A program made the position numbers and the translations under genes. Below are positions 25,941-34,797 of a DNA stretch of 64,000 bases, piece by piece. Each line of letters begins with the position of its first letter. Positions within the stretch are counted from its first letter, which is position 1. The notes beneath the pieces were generated by a model. It was given only the letters and a program-made list of their open reading frames with translations, had not been told where the DNA came from and made no database searches. The stretch spans positions 558,001-622,000 of the forward strand of contig NZ_JAASQU010000002.1 of assembly GCF_011762005.1 (NCBI RefSeq), in the 5' to 3' direction. Source of the stretch: Qipengyuania flava. Lineage in GTDB: Bacteria; Pseudomonadota; Alphaproteobacteria; Sphingomonadales; Sphingomonadaceae.

Positions 25941-26966
25941 ATGCCTGGACTCCTACTCGACACGCTGAACGGCAAGCGCGCTGATCGCGTGCCTCTCTGG
26001 CTCATGCGGCAAGCAGGACGTTACCTGCCCGAGTATCGTGCTCTGAGGGAACAGAAGGGCGGATTTCTCGCGATGGCCTACGACAGCGAGGCCGCGTGCG
26101 AGATTACGCTCCAGCCGATCGACCGGTTCGGTTTCGATGGGGCGATCCTGTTCTCCGACATCCTCATCGTGCCGCATGCGCTGGGCCAGCATCTCGAGTT
26201 CCTTGCCGGGGAAGGGCCCAAGCTCTCGCCTGCGCTGGCCGACACCTCGCTCGAGGCGCTTGCAGCCGACCGAACCCGCTACGAGCCGATTTACGAAACC
26301 GTTCGGCTGTGCCGCCAGAGATTGCCCCAAGGGGTGACCATGCTGGGCTTTGCAGGCAGTCCGTGGACCGTGGCGACCTATATGGTCGCGGGCGAAGGCA
26401 GCCGCGACCAGCACGCCGCGCGGGCGATGGCCTACGGCGACCCGGGCAAGCTGGATGCCATCCTCGATGCGATCGTGGGCGAGACGATCGACTATCTTTC
26501 GGGTCAGATCGCGGCGGGTGCGGAAGCGGTCCAGCTGTTCGACAGCTGGTCGGGCAGCCTCGCCCCCGACGAATTCGAACGGCTGGTAATCGGTCCCAAT
26601 GCGCGGATCGTTGCCGCGCTTCGCGAGCGGCATCCCGATACGCCGGTGATCGGCTTTCCGAAGGGGGCCGGGGAGAAGTTGCCGGCTTATGCGCGGGAAA
26701 CAGGGGTGCAGGCAGTCGGGGTGGATGAAACCATCGATCCGGAGTGGGCCGCACGGGAATTGCCCGCGGGAATGCCCGTCCAGGGCAATTTCGACCCCCT
26801 GCTGCTACTGGCCGGAAGCGACCGGCTCGAAGCGCGTGCGCGGTTCATCCTCGAAGCCTTTGCCGATCGACCGCATGTTTTCAATCTGGGGCACGGGATC
26901 GACCGCCGTACGCCGATCGCGCATGTCGAGCGCTTGCTGGCCACCGTACGCGCTTTCGAGGGGTGA
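25941..26966 (+). CDS. hemE: uroporphyrinogen decarboxylase
   Basis: 341 residues. HemE signatures are PLWLMRQAGRYLPEYRALRE near residue 15, which has the substrate-binding Arg residues, FSDILIVPHALGQ, GFAGSPWTVATYMVAG and QLFDSWSGSLAPDEF, ending with FNLGHGIDRRTPIAHV. The enzyme decarboxylates the four acetate side chains of uroporphyrinogen III to give coproporphyrinogen III. The start at 25941 is an ATG, and a TTG in frame at 25923 is less likely. The upstream region is the predicted replication origin, so hemE transcription probably starts inside it, as in Caulobacter. hemJ follows after 51 bp. Confidence 0.95.
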   Translation: MPGLLLDTLNGKRADRVPLWLMRQAGRYLPEYRALREQKGGFLAMAYDSEAACEITLQPIDRFGFDGAILFSDILIVPHALGQHLEFLAGEGPKLSPALADTSLEALAADRTRYEPIYETVRLCRQRLPQGVTMLGFAGSPWTVATYMVAGEGSRDQHAARAMAYGDPGKLDAILDAIVGETIDYLSGQIAAGAEAVQLFDSWSGSLAPDEFERLVIGPNARIVAALRERHPDTPVIGFPKGAGEKLPAYARETGVQAVGVDETIDPEWAARELPAGMPVQGNFDPLLLLAGSDRLEARARFILEAFADRPHVFNLGHGIDRRTPIAHVERLLATVRAFEG

Positions 26967-27017
26967 CGCGGGCATGAGCGATCCCTACATGGACCAGCGA
27001 TGCAGGAAGCGCTCGCA

Positions 27018-27443
27018 ATGACCTATCTGTGGCTCAAGGCAGGACACATCATATTCATGGTGTTCTGGATGGCAGGCCTGTTCATGCTGCCGCGGCAGAT
27101 GATCTACCTGCATGCGGCTGCTGCAGGATCGCCTGAAAGCGATCTCTGGGCCAAGCGCATGGGATTGCTGCGCAAGGTCATCCTGACCCCCAGCCTTCTC
27201 GTCGTTTGGGTTCTCGGGCTGGCTCTGGCGATGACCATCGGCGCATGGGACCAGGGCTGGTTCCATGCCAAATTGCTGTTCGTGATCCTGCTGACCGGCT
27301 TCCACGGCATCATGGTGGCGCGGTCGAAGAAAATGATCGCGGGCGAACGTCCGATGAGCGAGAAGCAGTTGCGCATTTGGGGCGAATTTCCCGGAATCGC
27401 GCTGGCGATCATCGTGGTTCTCGTGATCGTCAAACCCTTCTGA
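27018..27443 (+). CDS. hemJ: protoporphyrinogen oxidase HemJ
   Basis: 141 residues with about four membrane helices: LWLKAGHIIFMVFWMAGLFMLP, VILTPSLLVVWVLGLALAMTI, FHAKLLFVILLTGFHGIMVAR and FPGIALAIIVVLVIVKPF. The HemJ signatures KAGHIIF, WMAGLFMLPR and the His/Lys-containing WFHAKL are present, consistent with heme-binding His residues. It oxidises protoporphyrinogen IX to protoporphyrin IX in the inner membrane. The ATG at 27018 is preferred over 27000 because AGGAAG lies eight bases upstream. The hemE-hemJ-rho order is typical of alphaproteobacteria. Confidence 0.88.
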   Translation: MTYLWLKAGHIIFMVFWMAGLFMLPRQMIYLHAAAAGSPESDLWAKRMGLLRKVILTPSLLVVWVLGLALAMTIGAWDQGWFHAKLLFVILLTGFHGIMVARSKKMIAGERPMSEKQLRIWGEFPGIALAIIVVLVIVKPF

Positions 27444-27466
27444 GTTGCGACATATCGCATTCGCGA

Positions 27467-27495
27467 TTGACGCCCTTGCGGCGCGCTCGTAATTG
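27467..27495 (+). promoter_or_regulatory. candidate promoter of rho
   Basis: TTGACG (27467-27472), exactly 17 bases, then TAATTG (27490-27495). This would start transcription near 27502 and give a leader of about 100 bases before rho. Confidence 0.55.
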
Positions 27496-27604
27496 AAGCC
27501 CATCTACCGGCTACGGGCCTCGCATATGGACGAGGCCGGGTCCGCTTTCTCCAAGCCCATACCGACCTGCCGGCCATCCAAACCCGAATACCGAGTGAAG
27601 ACAC

Positions 27605-28870
27605 ATGCATCTCAAGGATCTGAAAGCAAAAGCCCCGGCGGACCTGGTCGCGATGGCCGAGGAACTGGGCGTCGAGGCGGCCGGCACCATGCGGCGGCAG
27701 GACCTCATGTTCTGCATCCTGCGCGAACTCGCGGATGACGAGGATTACAACGAGGAAATCATGGGGATCGGCACCATTGAGGTGCTGCAGGACGGCTTCG
27801 GCTTCCTGCGCAGCCCCGAGGCGAACTACCTTGCCGGTCCGGACGATATCTACGTCTCGCCCAACCAGATCCGCAAATGGGGCCTGCGTACCGGCGATAC
27901 TGTCGAAGGCCAGATCCGTGCGCCGCAGGAAGGCGAACGCTATTTCGCCCTGACCGGGCTGACCGCGGTCAATTACGAAGACCCGGCGAATGTCCGCACG
28001 CGGACGAATTTCGACAATCTCACGCCGCTCTATCCCGAAGAGAAGCTGACGCTCGACACGCTCGATCCGACGGTGAAGGACAAGTCGGCGCGGGTGATCG
28101 ACATCATTTCGCCGCAGGGCAAAGGCCAGCGCGCGCTGATCGTCGCGCCGCCGCGGACGGGTAAGACGGTGCTGCTGCAAAACATCGCCAAGGCGATCAC
28201 CGACAACCATCCCGAAGTGTTCCTGCTGGTCCTGCTCGTCGACGAGCGACCCGAGGAAGTTACCGACATGCAGCGCAGCGTGAACGGCGAAGTGATCTCC
28301 TCGACCTTCGACGAGCCCGCGAACCGCCACGTCCAGGTCGCCGAAATGGTGATCGAGAAGGCCAAGCGGCTGGTCGAGCACAAGAAGGACGTCGTGATCC
28401 TGCTCGACTCGATCACGCGCCTTGGTCGCGCCTACAACACGGTGGTGCCGAGCTCGGGCAAGGTGCTGACCGGTGGTGTCGATGCCAATGCGCTGCAACG
28501 CCCGAAGCGCTTTTTCGGTGCGGCACGCAATATCGAGGAAGGTGGCTCGCTGTCGATCATCGCCACTGCGCTGATCGATACCGGTAGCCGCATGGACGAG
28601 GTCATCTTCGAAGAGTTCAAGGGCACCGGTAACTCGGAAATCGTACTCGACCGCAAGGTCGCGGACAAGCGCATCTTCCCCGCGCTCGATGTCGGCAAGA
28701 GCGGCACGCGCAAGGAAGAGCTGCTGGTCGAGAAGGACAAGCTGTCAAAGATGTGGGTGCTACGCCGGATTCTCATGCAGATGGGCACGGTCGACGCGAT
28801 GGAATTCCTCCTCGACAAGATGAAGGATTCGAAGACCAACGAGGACTTCTTTGCCAATATGAACCAGTAG
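27605..28870 (+). CDS. rho: transcription termination factor Rho
   Basis: 421 residues, full length. The N-terminal domain has [40 protein letters not shown]. The RNA-binding cold-shock-like part follows ([37 protein letters not shown]), then the hexameric ATPase with the Walker A motif [15 protein letters not shown] near residue 180, Walker [17 protein letters not shown] and the Q/R loops. Rho terminates transcription by translocating on unstructured RNA. It has its own promoter candidate and a leader of about 100 bases. After its stop, 28876-28900 hold only a weak hairpin. Confidence 0.97.
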   Translation: MHLKDLKAKAPADLVAMAEELGVEAAGTMRRQDLMFCILRELADDEDYNEEIMGIGTIEVLQDGFGFLRSPEANYLAGPDDIYVSPNQIRKWGLRTGDTVEGQIRAPQEGERYFALTGLTAVNYEDPANVRTRTNFDNLTPLYPEEKLTLDTLDPTVKDKSARVIDIISPQGKGQRALIVAPPRTGKTVLLQNIAKAITDNHPEVFLLVLLVDERPEEVTDMQRSVNGEVISSTFDEPANRHVQVAEMVIEKAKRLVEHKKDVVILLDSITRLGRAYNTVVPSSGKVLTGGVDANALQRPKRFFGAARNIEEGGSLSIIATALIDTGSRMDEVIFEEFKGTGNSEIVLDRKVADKRIFPALDVGKSGTRKEELLVEKDKLSKMWVLRRILMQMGTVDAMEFLLDKMKDSKTNEDFFANMNQ

Positions 28871-28940
28871 GTTCCCTTGCGGGTTTATCCGCACGACAAA
28901 ATAGTAACAATCGAAAGATTTTTGCGTTAGGGGGAAGCGC

Positions 28941-30359
28941 GTGACACCGCTTCCCATCTTCGACCTCGGCCAGGTCGCATTGACTGCCGTACTTGATCAA
29001 TTGCGCGAAGGCATCATCGTCACCGACGAAAGAGGCTCTATCCGTTATGTGAACGAGGCGGCACGTGTCATGCATGGGGTCGCCGAACTCGATGTCGTCC
29101 CGGAAGACTATTCCGAACGTTATCATCTATTTACGATCGAGGGTGAACCTTACCCGCCGGAAAAGCTTCCCCTGGCGCAAGCCGTTGGCGGGGCGACTGT
29201 CGTGGATGCGCCATGGGTCATTCGCAGGCCCGATGGCAGCGACGTCCATGCGATCGGTACGGCCAAGCCACTGCTCGGCGAGAATGGCGAGCAGGTCGGT
29301 GCCGTGCTCACCATTCGGGATGAGAGCGAAACCAACCGGACACGAGGCGAACTGCGCGACAGCGAGGATACGGTTCGCGCGTTTTTCGAGACCGCGGGCC
29401 TTTATACCGCAGTGATCGATCTGACCGGCGACGATTTCGAATTCGTGATGGGTAACAGCCGGATGGCCGCGGCACTGGGTGTGGAAACCCTCAAAGGTCA
29501 ATCGGGAACGGCGTTGCTCGGTGAGGAACGCGCCGATGGGGTCAGCGCACTGCTGCGCACGGCGGCTTTGTCAGACGATCCCACGATCCTCGAATTTCCT
29601 TGGCGCGAAGAAACGCGCGACCGCTGGTTCGTTTCGACCGTCACGCGGATGCATAATGCGCGCAGGCGCCTTTTCGTTGCAACTCTGGACATCAGCGACC
29701 GCAAGGCGGCCGAGCGGGATCTGGCGACAGCGCTCGCTACGAAGGATCTGCTGTTGCACGAGGTCAACCATCGCGTGAAGAACAGCTTGCAGATCATCTC
29801 TTCGCTGCTGAAACTTCAGGAGCGCGCTGCCGACGACGAAGTGACCACCAGACTGCGCGAGGCACGGGGGCGGGTGGAGACCGTCGCACGCGTGCACGAA
29901 CGGCTTTACGATACGGACGCGCATGACCGGGTCGAGATCATCGCCTATCTGGAGGATCTCTTGAGCCATGTGGTGGCGAGCGTGGGCCACCGGGACGGGA
30001 TATCCTTCGATTTTTCTCATTCCGGCGGACGGTTCGAGCTGGGAGTCGAAACCTCGGTTCCCCTGGCGCTGATCATGGTCGAGATGGCCATCAACTCGGC
30101 AAAACATGCTTACGGTTCGGGGGATACCGGCACGGTTTCGGTTTCGACCGAGATCGCAGGCGAACGGCTACGGATGGCGATCTGCAATGACGGGGAAGGC
30201 GTGAAATCCGCCGCCAACCCGGAAAGCAGCAGCTTGGGCCAGCGGATCGTCAGCGCGCTCGCCGCCCAGCTCAACGCGGAGACAACCTATCTGCCGGCAG
30301 ACAGGGGTACCTATTTCGAACTGACTATGCCGCTCGCCGCCAAGGCTGCGACCAGCTGA
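28941..30359 (+). CDS. PAS-domain sensor histidine kinase (HisKA_2 type)
   Basis: 472 residues, no membrane segment, so probably cytosolic. A PAS domain covers about 12-130 (LDQLREGIIVTDERGSIRYVNEAARVMHGV) and a second PAS-like domain about 140-250. The HisKA_2 phospho-acceptor follows as LLHEVNHRVKNSLQIISSLLKLQ near residue 275, and the ATPase has VEMAINSAKHAYGSGDTG and a final DRGTYFELTMPL. This family includes light, redox and general-stress sensors such as PhyK and LOV kinases. The ligand is not evident, and no LOV-type GRNCRFLQ is seen. The start is GTG at 28941, with GGGGGAAG upstream. No response regulator gene is nearby. Confidence 0.88.
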   Translation: MTPLPIFDLGQVALTAVLDQLREGIIVTDERGSIRYVNEAARVMHGVAELDVVPEDYSERYHLFTIEGEPYPPEKLPLAQAVGGATVVDAPWVIRRPDGSDVHAIGTAKPLLGENGEQVGAVLTIRDESETNRTRGELRDSEDTVRAFFETAGLYTAVIDLTGDDFEFVMGNSRMAAALGVETLKGQSGTALLGEERADGVSALLRTAALSDDPTILEFPWREETRDRWFVSTVTRMHNARRRLFVATLDISDRKAAERDLATALATKDLLLHEVNHRVKNSLQIISSLLKLQERAADDEVTTRLREARGRVETVARVHERLYDTDAHDRVEIIAYLEDLLSHVVASVGHRDGISFDFSHSGGRFELGVETSVPLALIMVEMAINSAKHAYGSGDTGTVSVSTEIAGERLRMAICNDGEGVKSAANPESSSLGQRIVSALAAQLNAETTYLPADRGTYFELTMPLAAKAATS

Positions 30360-30758
30360 TTATTTCTGCATGGTCTCGAGCATTGCGGCCATCTGTTCCC
30401 AGACCTTGTTGACGGCTTTCAAGGGCCGCACCATGACCTTGAAATCGATGATTTTTCCATCGCTGTCGAAACGGATCAGATCGATTCCGTTGACGTGGAT
30501 GCCATCCATCTCGGTGGTGAATTCGAGCATGGCATTGTCGCCGTCGACCAGTTCGCGGACATATTCGAAACTGTCGTTACCCAGGGTCTGACCCGCCGCT
30601 GAAAGGTAGGCGACGACGATGGGCCGGCCGCGTTGCGGCGTATGGACCACCGGGGAATGGAACACGGCATCCTCGGCAATGATGGCCGCAAGTGCATCGG
30701 GCGAATTGCCACCCTGCATCACATCGTGCCAAGCTTTGAGTCCACGTTCCGCCGTCAT
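30360..30758 (-). CDS. SnoaL/NTF2-like protein
   Basis: 132 residues with one NTF2-like alpha-beta cone domain: GLKAWHDVMQGGNSPDALAAIIAEDAVFHSPVVHTPQRGR, then MLEFTTEMDGIHVNGIDLIRFDSDGKIIDFKVMVRPLKAVN. Such domains are small-molecule binding proteins, sometimes isomerases or hydrolases. Here the function is unknown. GGAGGC six bases upstream supports the start at 30758. It overlaps the FMN glutamate-synthase-like gene by 4 bp and ends exactly where the kinase gene on the other strand ends. Confidence 0.8.
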   Translation of the reverse strand: MTAERGLKAWHDVMQGGNSPDALAAIIAEDAVFHSPVVHTPQRGRPIVVAYLSAAGQTLGNDSFEYVRELVDGDNAMLEFTTEMDGIHVNGIDLIRFDSDGKIIDFKVMVRPLKAVNKVWEQMAAMLETMQK

Positions 30759-32371
30759 GCTGCCTCCCCGAATGTATCCGCCCGTGCGGCGGCCCAGGCG
30801 CTGGCATACGGCGTGCTTTCGGAGGAGTCGAGCAACTCCCCGGGTTGGAGGAAGTGATGAAGCCGATCGATGCTGTCGGATTGTGCACCGTTCTGCCGCT
30901 CGGATATGTGAGCGGGTGCAATCTGCCACGGATTGTCGAGCCCCATCGCGACCACCATTTCACGGAAGGAATGCAACGTATGGCGTTGGAAGCGAGCCAC
31001 GCGTTCGGCCTTTTCCATCGGGACGAGACCACGTTGGCGGGTGGCATCCTGTGTGGCGATCCCCGTCGGGCAGGTATCGGCATGGCACTTCATCGACTGG
31101 ACGCAACCGAGCGCGAACATGAAGCCACGACCGGCATTGCACCAGTCGGCGCCCAAGCCGAAATTCATGGCCATTCCTGCGCCCGAATGGACCATTCCTG
31201 CCGCCGCCAGCTTGACCTCGGGTTTGAGGCCGGTGCCGACAAGCGCGTTGCGCACCAGGATCAGACCTTCGCGCAGCGGCATTCCGACACGGTTCGAGAA
31301 TTCGACTGGCGCCGCTCCGGTTCCCCCCTCGGCACCGTCGACCACGATATAGTCTAGCGTGATTCCCGTCTCGCGCATGGCTTTCATGATTGCGAAGACT
31401 TCGTGCGGCTTGCCGACACACAGCTTGATGCCGACCGGCTTACCGCCGGAAAGCTCGCGTAGTTCTCCGGCCCATTCGAGCAGTCCGATCGGGGTGGAGA
31501 AGGTCGCATGCGCAGGCGGCGATATGCAATCGCTGCCCATGGGCACGCCGCGGGCTTCGGCGATCTCTTGGGTTACCTTGCTTCCCGGCAGCACGCCGCC
31601 ATGGCCCGGCTTGGCCCCTTGGCTGAGCTTGATCTCCACCATCTTGACCTGGGGATCGCGCGCGTTATCGGCAAATTGCGCAGGGTCGAATTGGCCATCA
31701 TCGGTTCGGCACCCGAAATAGCCGCTACCGATCTCCCAGACCAGATCTCCCCCGTGAGAGCGGTGGTAGCGGGAAATGCCGCCTTCACCGGTGTCGTGGT
31801 AGAAATTTCCGGCCGCCGCGCCCTTGTTGAGCGCCATGATCGCATTGGCAGAGAGCGACCCGAAGCTCATTGCCGATATGTTCAGCAAGGCTGCGGAGTA
31901 TGGCTGCGTGCATTGCCGGCTGCCGACATCGACCCGCCATTCAAGGGGGGCCTGCGCATTGGGGACGATGGAATGAGCGAGCCACTCGTATTCGTCGGAG
32001 TAGACGTCGAGTTCGGTGCCGAATGGATGGGAATCGAGTTGACCCTTGGCGCGCGCATAGACCAGCGCCCGCTGCTGGTGATTGAAGGGCCGGCCCTCGA
32101 GATCGCCTTCGACGACGTAAGCCCGTGCGTACGGCCTCAGATCCTCCATGATCCAGCGAATATGCGCGAGCAGCGGGTAATTGCGCCACAGCGTGTGTTT
32201 TCGCTGAAAGAAGTCGTAGGCCGCAAGCAGCAGGAGGGGGAGGGTGATGACCAACCCCCATCGTAATGTGTCTACGAGTCCGAAAAGCGCGGTGAGCAGG
32301 ACAACGACGGCGGTCGGCCCGAACCGCATGAACAGTTCGGAGGACTCGCGCAGATGTGCCCGGTTCTTCAT
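30755..32371 (-). CDS. FMN-binding glutamate synthase-like membrane-anchored protein
   Basis: 538 residues. Residues about 17-50 are two hydrophobic segments (FGPTAVVVLLTALFGLVDTL and WGLVITLPLLLLAAYDFF). The remainder is the glutamate-synthase central/FMN domain: AMSFGSLSANAIMALNKGAAAGNFYHDTGEGG, EIKLSQGAKPGHGG, DYIVVDGAEGGTGAAP and the Fe-S ligand motif CHADTCPTGIATQD. The amidotransferase domain of true glutamate synthase is absent, so it cannot use glutamine on its own. It overlaps dienelactone hydrolase and NTF2-like genes by 4 bp each. The physiological reaction is unknown. The family is widespread in proteobacteria and is often annotated as a glutamate synthase. Confidence 0.85.
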   Translation of the reverse strand: MKNRAHLRESSELFMRFGPTAVVVLLTALFGLVDTLRWGLVITLPLLLLAAYDFFQRKHTLWRNYPLLAHIRWIMEDLRPYARAYVVEGDLEGRPFNHQQRALVYARAKGQLDSHPFGTELDVYSDEYEWLAHSIVPNAQAPLEWRVDVGSRQCTQPYSAALLNISAMSFGSLSANAIMALNKGAAAGNFYHDTGEGGISRYHRSHGGDLVWEIGSGYFGCRTDDGQFDPAQFADNARDPQVKMVEIKLSQGAKPGHGGVLPGSKVTQEIAEARGVPMGSDCISPPAHATFSTPIGLLEWAGELRELSGGKPVGIKLCVGKPHEVFAIMKAMRETGITLDYIVVDGAEGGTGAAPVEFSNRVGMPLREGLILVRNALVGTGLKPEVKLAAAGMVHSGAGMAMNFGLGADWCNAGRGFMFALGCVQSMKCHADTCPTGIATQDATRQRGLVPMEKAERVARFQRHTLHSFREMVVAMGLDNPWQIAPAHISERQNGAQSDSIDRLHHFLQPGELLDSSESTPYASAWAAARADTFGEAA

Positions 32372-33069
32372 CCGCCGAGATGCTGGGCGAAGAACTCGCT
32401 TGTGCGACCATCGGCGAGTTGCGCGGCTTCGTCTGCGCGGCGCTTGCCGAATTCGGTGGCGAAACCGTGGTCGAGCCCCTCATAGTCGTAAAGCGTGACC
32501 TTGGGGTGATCGTCGAGCCCCTCATGCATCGCCTTCTGCGTATCCTTGTCGACGAAGCCGTCTTCGGTCGGAATATGCAGGAGCAAGGGATTGGCGATCG
32601 CGTGCTTTTCGCCAAGCAGCCCGTCGATGCCGACCCCGTAATAGCCTACGCTCGCATCCACATCGGTGCGCGCTGCGGTCATATAGGCGAGCCGTCCGCC
32701 AAGACAGTATCCGACGCAACCAACCTTGGCGACGCCCTCTTTCTCACGGATATGATGGATGGTCGCTTCGATATCGCGGATGCCCTGATCCTGGTTGAAC
32801 TTGCCCATCAGGTCGAGCGCGCGCTGGAATTCCGGTTCGACATCGGGGTCGAGTTCGACACCGGGTTCGAGCCGCCAGAAGAGATCGGGTGCGATCGCGA
32901 GATAGCCATCCTCGGCCAGCTTGTCGCATTTGCGGCGGATGCCCGCGTTCACGCCGAAGATTTCCTGAATCACGACGATCGCGGCGCGCGGCGTATCGGC
33001 AGGGCGCGCGACATAGGCGTCGAAAGTGCTGTCGTCGTTCAGCGTGGTAACGGTGACGGTTTCGCTCAT
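32368..33069 (-). CDS. dienelactone hydrolase family protein
   Basis: 233 residues, alpha/beta hydrolase of the DLH subgroup. The nucleophile elbow is GYCLGG with a cysteine instead of serine, the acid is in HIPTEDGFVD, and the histidine is in EGLDHGFATEFG. The oxyanion Glu (IQEIFGVN) is present. Classical members open dienelactones in chlorocatechol breakdown, but many have other roles. It is the first gene of the overlapping minus-strand trio with the FMN glutamate-synthase-like and NTF2-like genes. Confidence 0.88.
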   Translation of the reverse strand: MSETVTVTTLNDDSTFDAYVARPADTPRAAIVVIQEIFGVNAGIRRKCDKLAEDGYLAIAPDLFWRLEPGVELDPDVEPEFQRALDLMGKFNQDQGIRDIEATIHHIREKEGVAKVGCVGYCLGGRLAYMTAARTDVDASVGYYGVGIDGLLGEKHAIANPLLLHIPTEDGFVDKDTQKAMHEGLDDHPKVTLYDYEGLDHGFATEFGKRRADEAAQLADGRTSEFFAQHLGG

Positions 33070-33167
33070 GGTTTGATGGCTCCCTCGGTTCGTTCGGTGT
33101 CTTATGCTTGCATGACGCGTGATGCGGACCCAGATAGGGCCTTGCAAGCCATAACGGAGAAATCGCC

Positions 33168-33431
33168 ATGAAGGTCCATATCGAAATCGACTGCACTCCC
33201 GAAGAGGCGCGTTCGTTCATGGGCCTGCCCGATGTCGGCAAGGCGAACGACGTCTATGTCGATATGATGTCGAAGGCGATGAAGGGCGTGAACAACACCG
33301 AGCAATTGCAGGAGTATGCCAAGCAATTGGCACCGATGGGGCAGGCCAGTTTCAAGCTGTTCCAGAGCTTCATGGAAGGGGCCAGCGCTGCGCGCGCCGG
33401 CAAGGACCAAGCGAGCAGCGACAAGGACTGA
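33168..33431 (+). CDS. small conserved protein (DUF6489-like)
   Basis: 87 residues: MKVHIEIDCTPEEARSFMGLPDVGKANDVYVDMMSKAM, then a helical stretch (EQLQEYAKQLAPMGQASFKLFQSFMEG) and a charged tail. The N-terminus resembles a small protein conserved in sphingomonads and rhizobia just upstream of mnmE, which I recall as DUF6489. No function is known. It lies 18 bp before mnmE, and the upstream gap to the divergent DLH gene is about 100 bp and probably carries the promoter for the mnmE-parB series. Confidence 0.75.
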   Translation: MKVHIEIDCTPEEARSFMGLPDVGKANDVYVDMMSKAMKGVNNTEQLQEYAKQLAPMGQASFKLFQSFMEGASAARAGKDQASSDKD

Positions 33432-33449
33432 TCGAACCGACAACTGACC

Positions 33450-34724
33450 ATGTCCGACACGATTTACGCGTTATCCAGCGGTGCGCTCCCGGCGGCGATC
33501 GGTATCATCCGGATAAGCGGTCCGGCGGCGGGATCGGCGCTGGCTTCTCTTGCGGGTGGGTTGCCGCCTGAACGTATGCCGGTGGTACGCAAATTGCGTG
33601 ACCACGAAGGGGATACGCTGGATGTGGCGCTGGTCTTGTGGTTCCCGGGTCGGCGTACCGCCACGGGGGAGGACCTGGTCGAGCTCCATTGTCATGGGGG
33701 CAGGGCCGTGGTCGCCGCGGTGCTCAACGCCCTTGCGGCTATACCGGGACTGCGCGAAGCCGAGCCGGGCGAATTCACCCGGCGTGCCTTTCTCAACGGT
33801 CGAGTGGATCTGGCCGAGGCCGAAGGGCTCGGTGATTTGCTTTCAGCTGAAACCGAATTGCAGCGTCGCGGTGCCATGCAGGCGGCGGGTGGAGCCGTCT
33901 CGCGCCGGATCGATGAATGGCGCAGCCGGGTTCTTGCGCTGGCCGCCGCGGTCGAGGCGGTTATCGACTTTGCGGACGAAGACGATGTTGCGGCACTCCC
34001 CGATGATTTCACCGCGAAGGTGGCGCAACTTGCGGGCGAAATCCGACAAGTGGCTGCGCGACCCGAAGCGGAGCGTCTGCGCGATGGTGTTCGGGTTGTC
34101 CTGGCCGGTCCCCCAAATGCAGGAAAGTCTTCGCTCTTCAATGCACTGCTGTCCGACGATGCGGCAATTGTAACCGACGTAGCCGGAACCACGCGGGACG
34201 TTCTCGAGCGACCGATCGCGCTTGGGGGCGTCCCCTTGATTTTGATCGATACGGCTGGAGTTCGGGACGAGGGTGCTGAGGCAATCGAGGCCATAGGTAT
34301 CGAGCGCGCCCGCCGGGAGATCGCCGAGGGGCACCTTGTGCTATGGCTCGGTGCACCCGCGGACGCGCCAGAGGGTTCCATCGTGATCCGGGCGAAGGCG
34401 GATTTAGACGACAGTTCGGATCTCGGGGATGGCCAAGCGGTTTCGGTGGTAACCGGTCTGGGGCTACCGGAGTTGATCGATACGCTAATTGATCGGGGAA
34501 GGGGGGTCCTGCCGCCCGTCGACAGGATCGGTTTCAACCGCCGACAGAAGCAATGCGCGTTGGAGGCCGCTGCCTGCCTCGACCAGGTCGATACCCGATC
34601 GGACCTGTTGATCGCAGCAGAGAATTTGCGATTGGCAAGATTTGCGCTCGATCGTTTGGTCGGCCGCGATTCCACGGAAGAGATGCTCGATGCCCTGTTC
34701 GGACAGTTCTGTATCGGCAAGTAG
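33450..34724 (+). CDS. mnmE: tRNA uridine-5-carboxymethylaminomethyl(34) synthesis GTPase
   Basis: 424 residues, slightly short for MnmE but complete. The N-terminal folate-binding domain begins DTIYALSSGALPAAIGIIRISGPAA. The G domain has VLAGPPNAGKSSLFNALLSDDAAIV (G1), DIVxGTTRD as VTDVAGTTRDVLE (G2) and DTAGVRDEG (G3), and the C-terminus ends with the conserved FCIGK. With MnmG it modifies the wobble uridine of tRNAs. The order mnmE-mnmG-rsmG-parA-parB is canonical near alphaproteobacterial origins. A parS site lies between it and mnmG. Confidence 0.96.
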   Translation: MSDTIYALSSGALPAAIGIIRISGPAAGSALASLAGGLPPERMPVVRKLRDHEGDTLDVALVLWFPGRRTATGEDLVELHCHGGRAVVAAVLNALAAIPGLREAEPGEFTRRAFLNGRVDLAEAEGLGDLLSAETELQRRGAMQAAGGAVSRRIDEWRSRVLALAAAVEAVIDFADEDDVAALPDDFTAKVAQLAGEIRQVAARPEAERLRDGVRVVLAGPPNAGKSSLFNALLSDDAAIVTDVAGTTRDVLERPIALGGVPLILIDTAGVRDEGAEAIEAIGIERARREIAEGHLVLWLGAPADAPEGSIVIRAKADLDDSSDLGDGQAVSVVTGLGLPELIDTLIDRGRGVLPPVDRIGFNRRQKQCALEAAACLDQVDTRSDLLIAAENLRLARFALDRLVGRDSTEEMLDALFGQFCIGK

Positions 34725-34738
34725 TAGTGCGAGCCGGA

Positions 34739-34754
34739 TGTTTCACGTGAAACA
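34739..34754. other. parS: parS centromere site 1
   Basis: TGTTTCACGTGAAACA, a perfect 16-bp palindrome identical to the classic ParB-binding consensus. It lies in the mnmE-mnmG gap. Confidence 0.95.
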
Positions 34755-34797
34755 CAGCTTTGACCCGCAGCGTTTCGAACGTTAAAGCGCGCTCACA

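Noticed and set aside
28876..28900. Hairpin TGCGG-GTTTAT-CCGCA after rho as a terminator
   Set aside because: The stem is only 5 bp and no T-tract follows on the transcript side.
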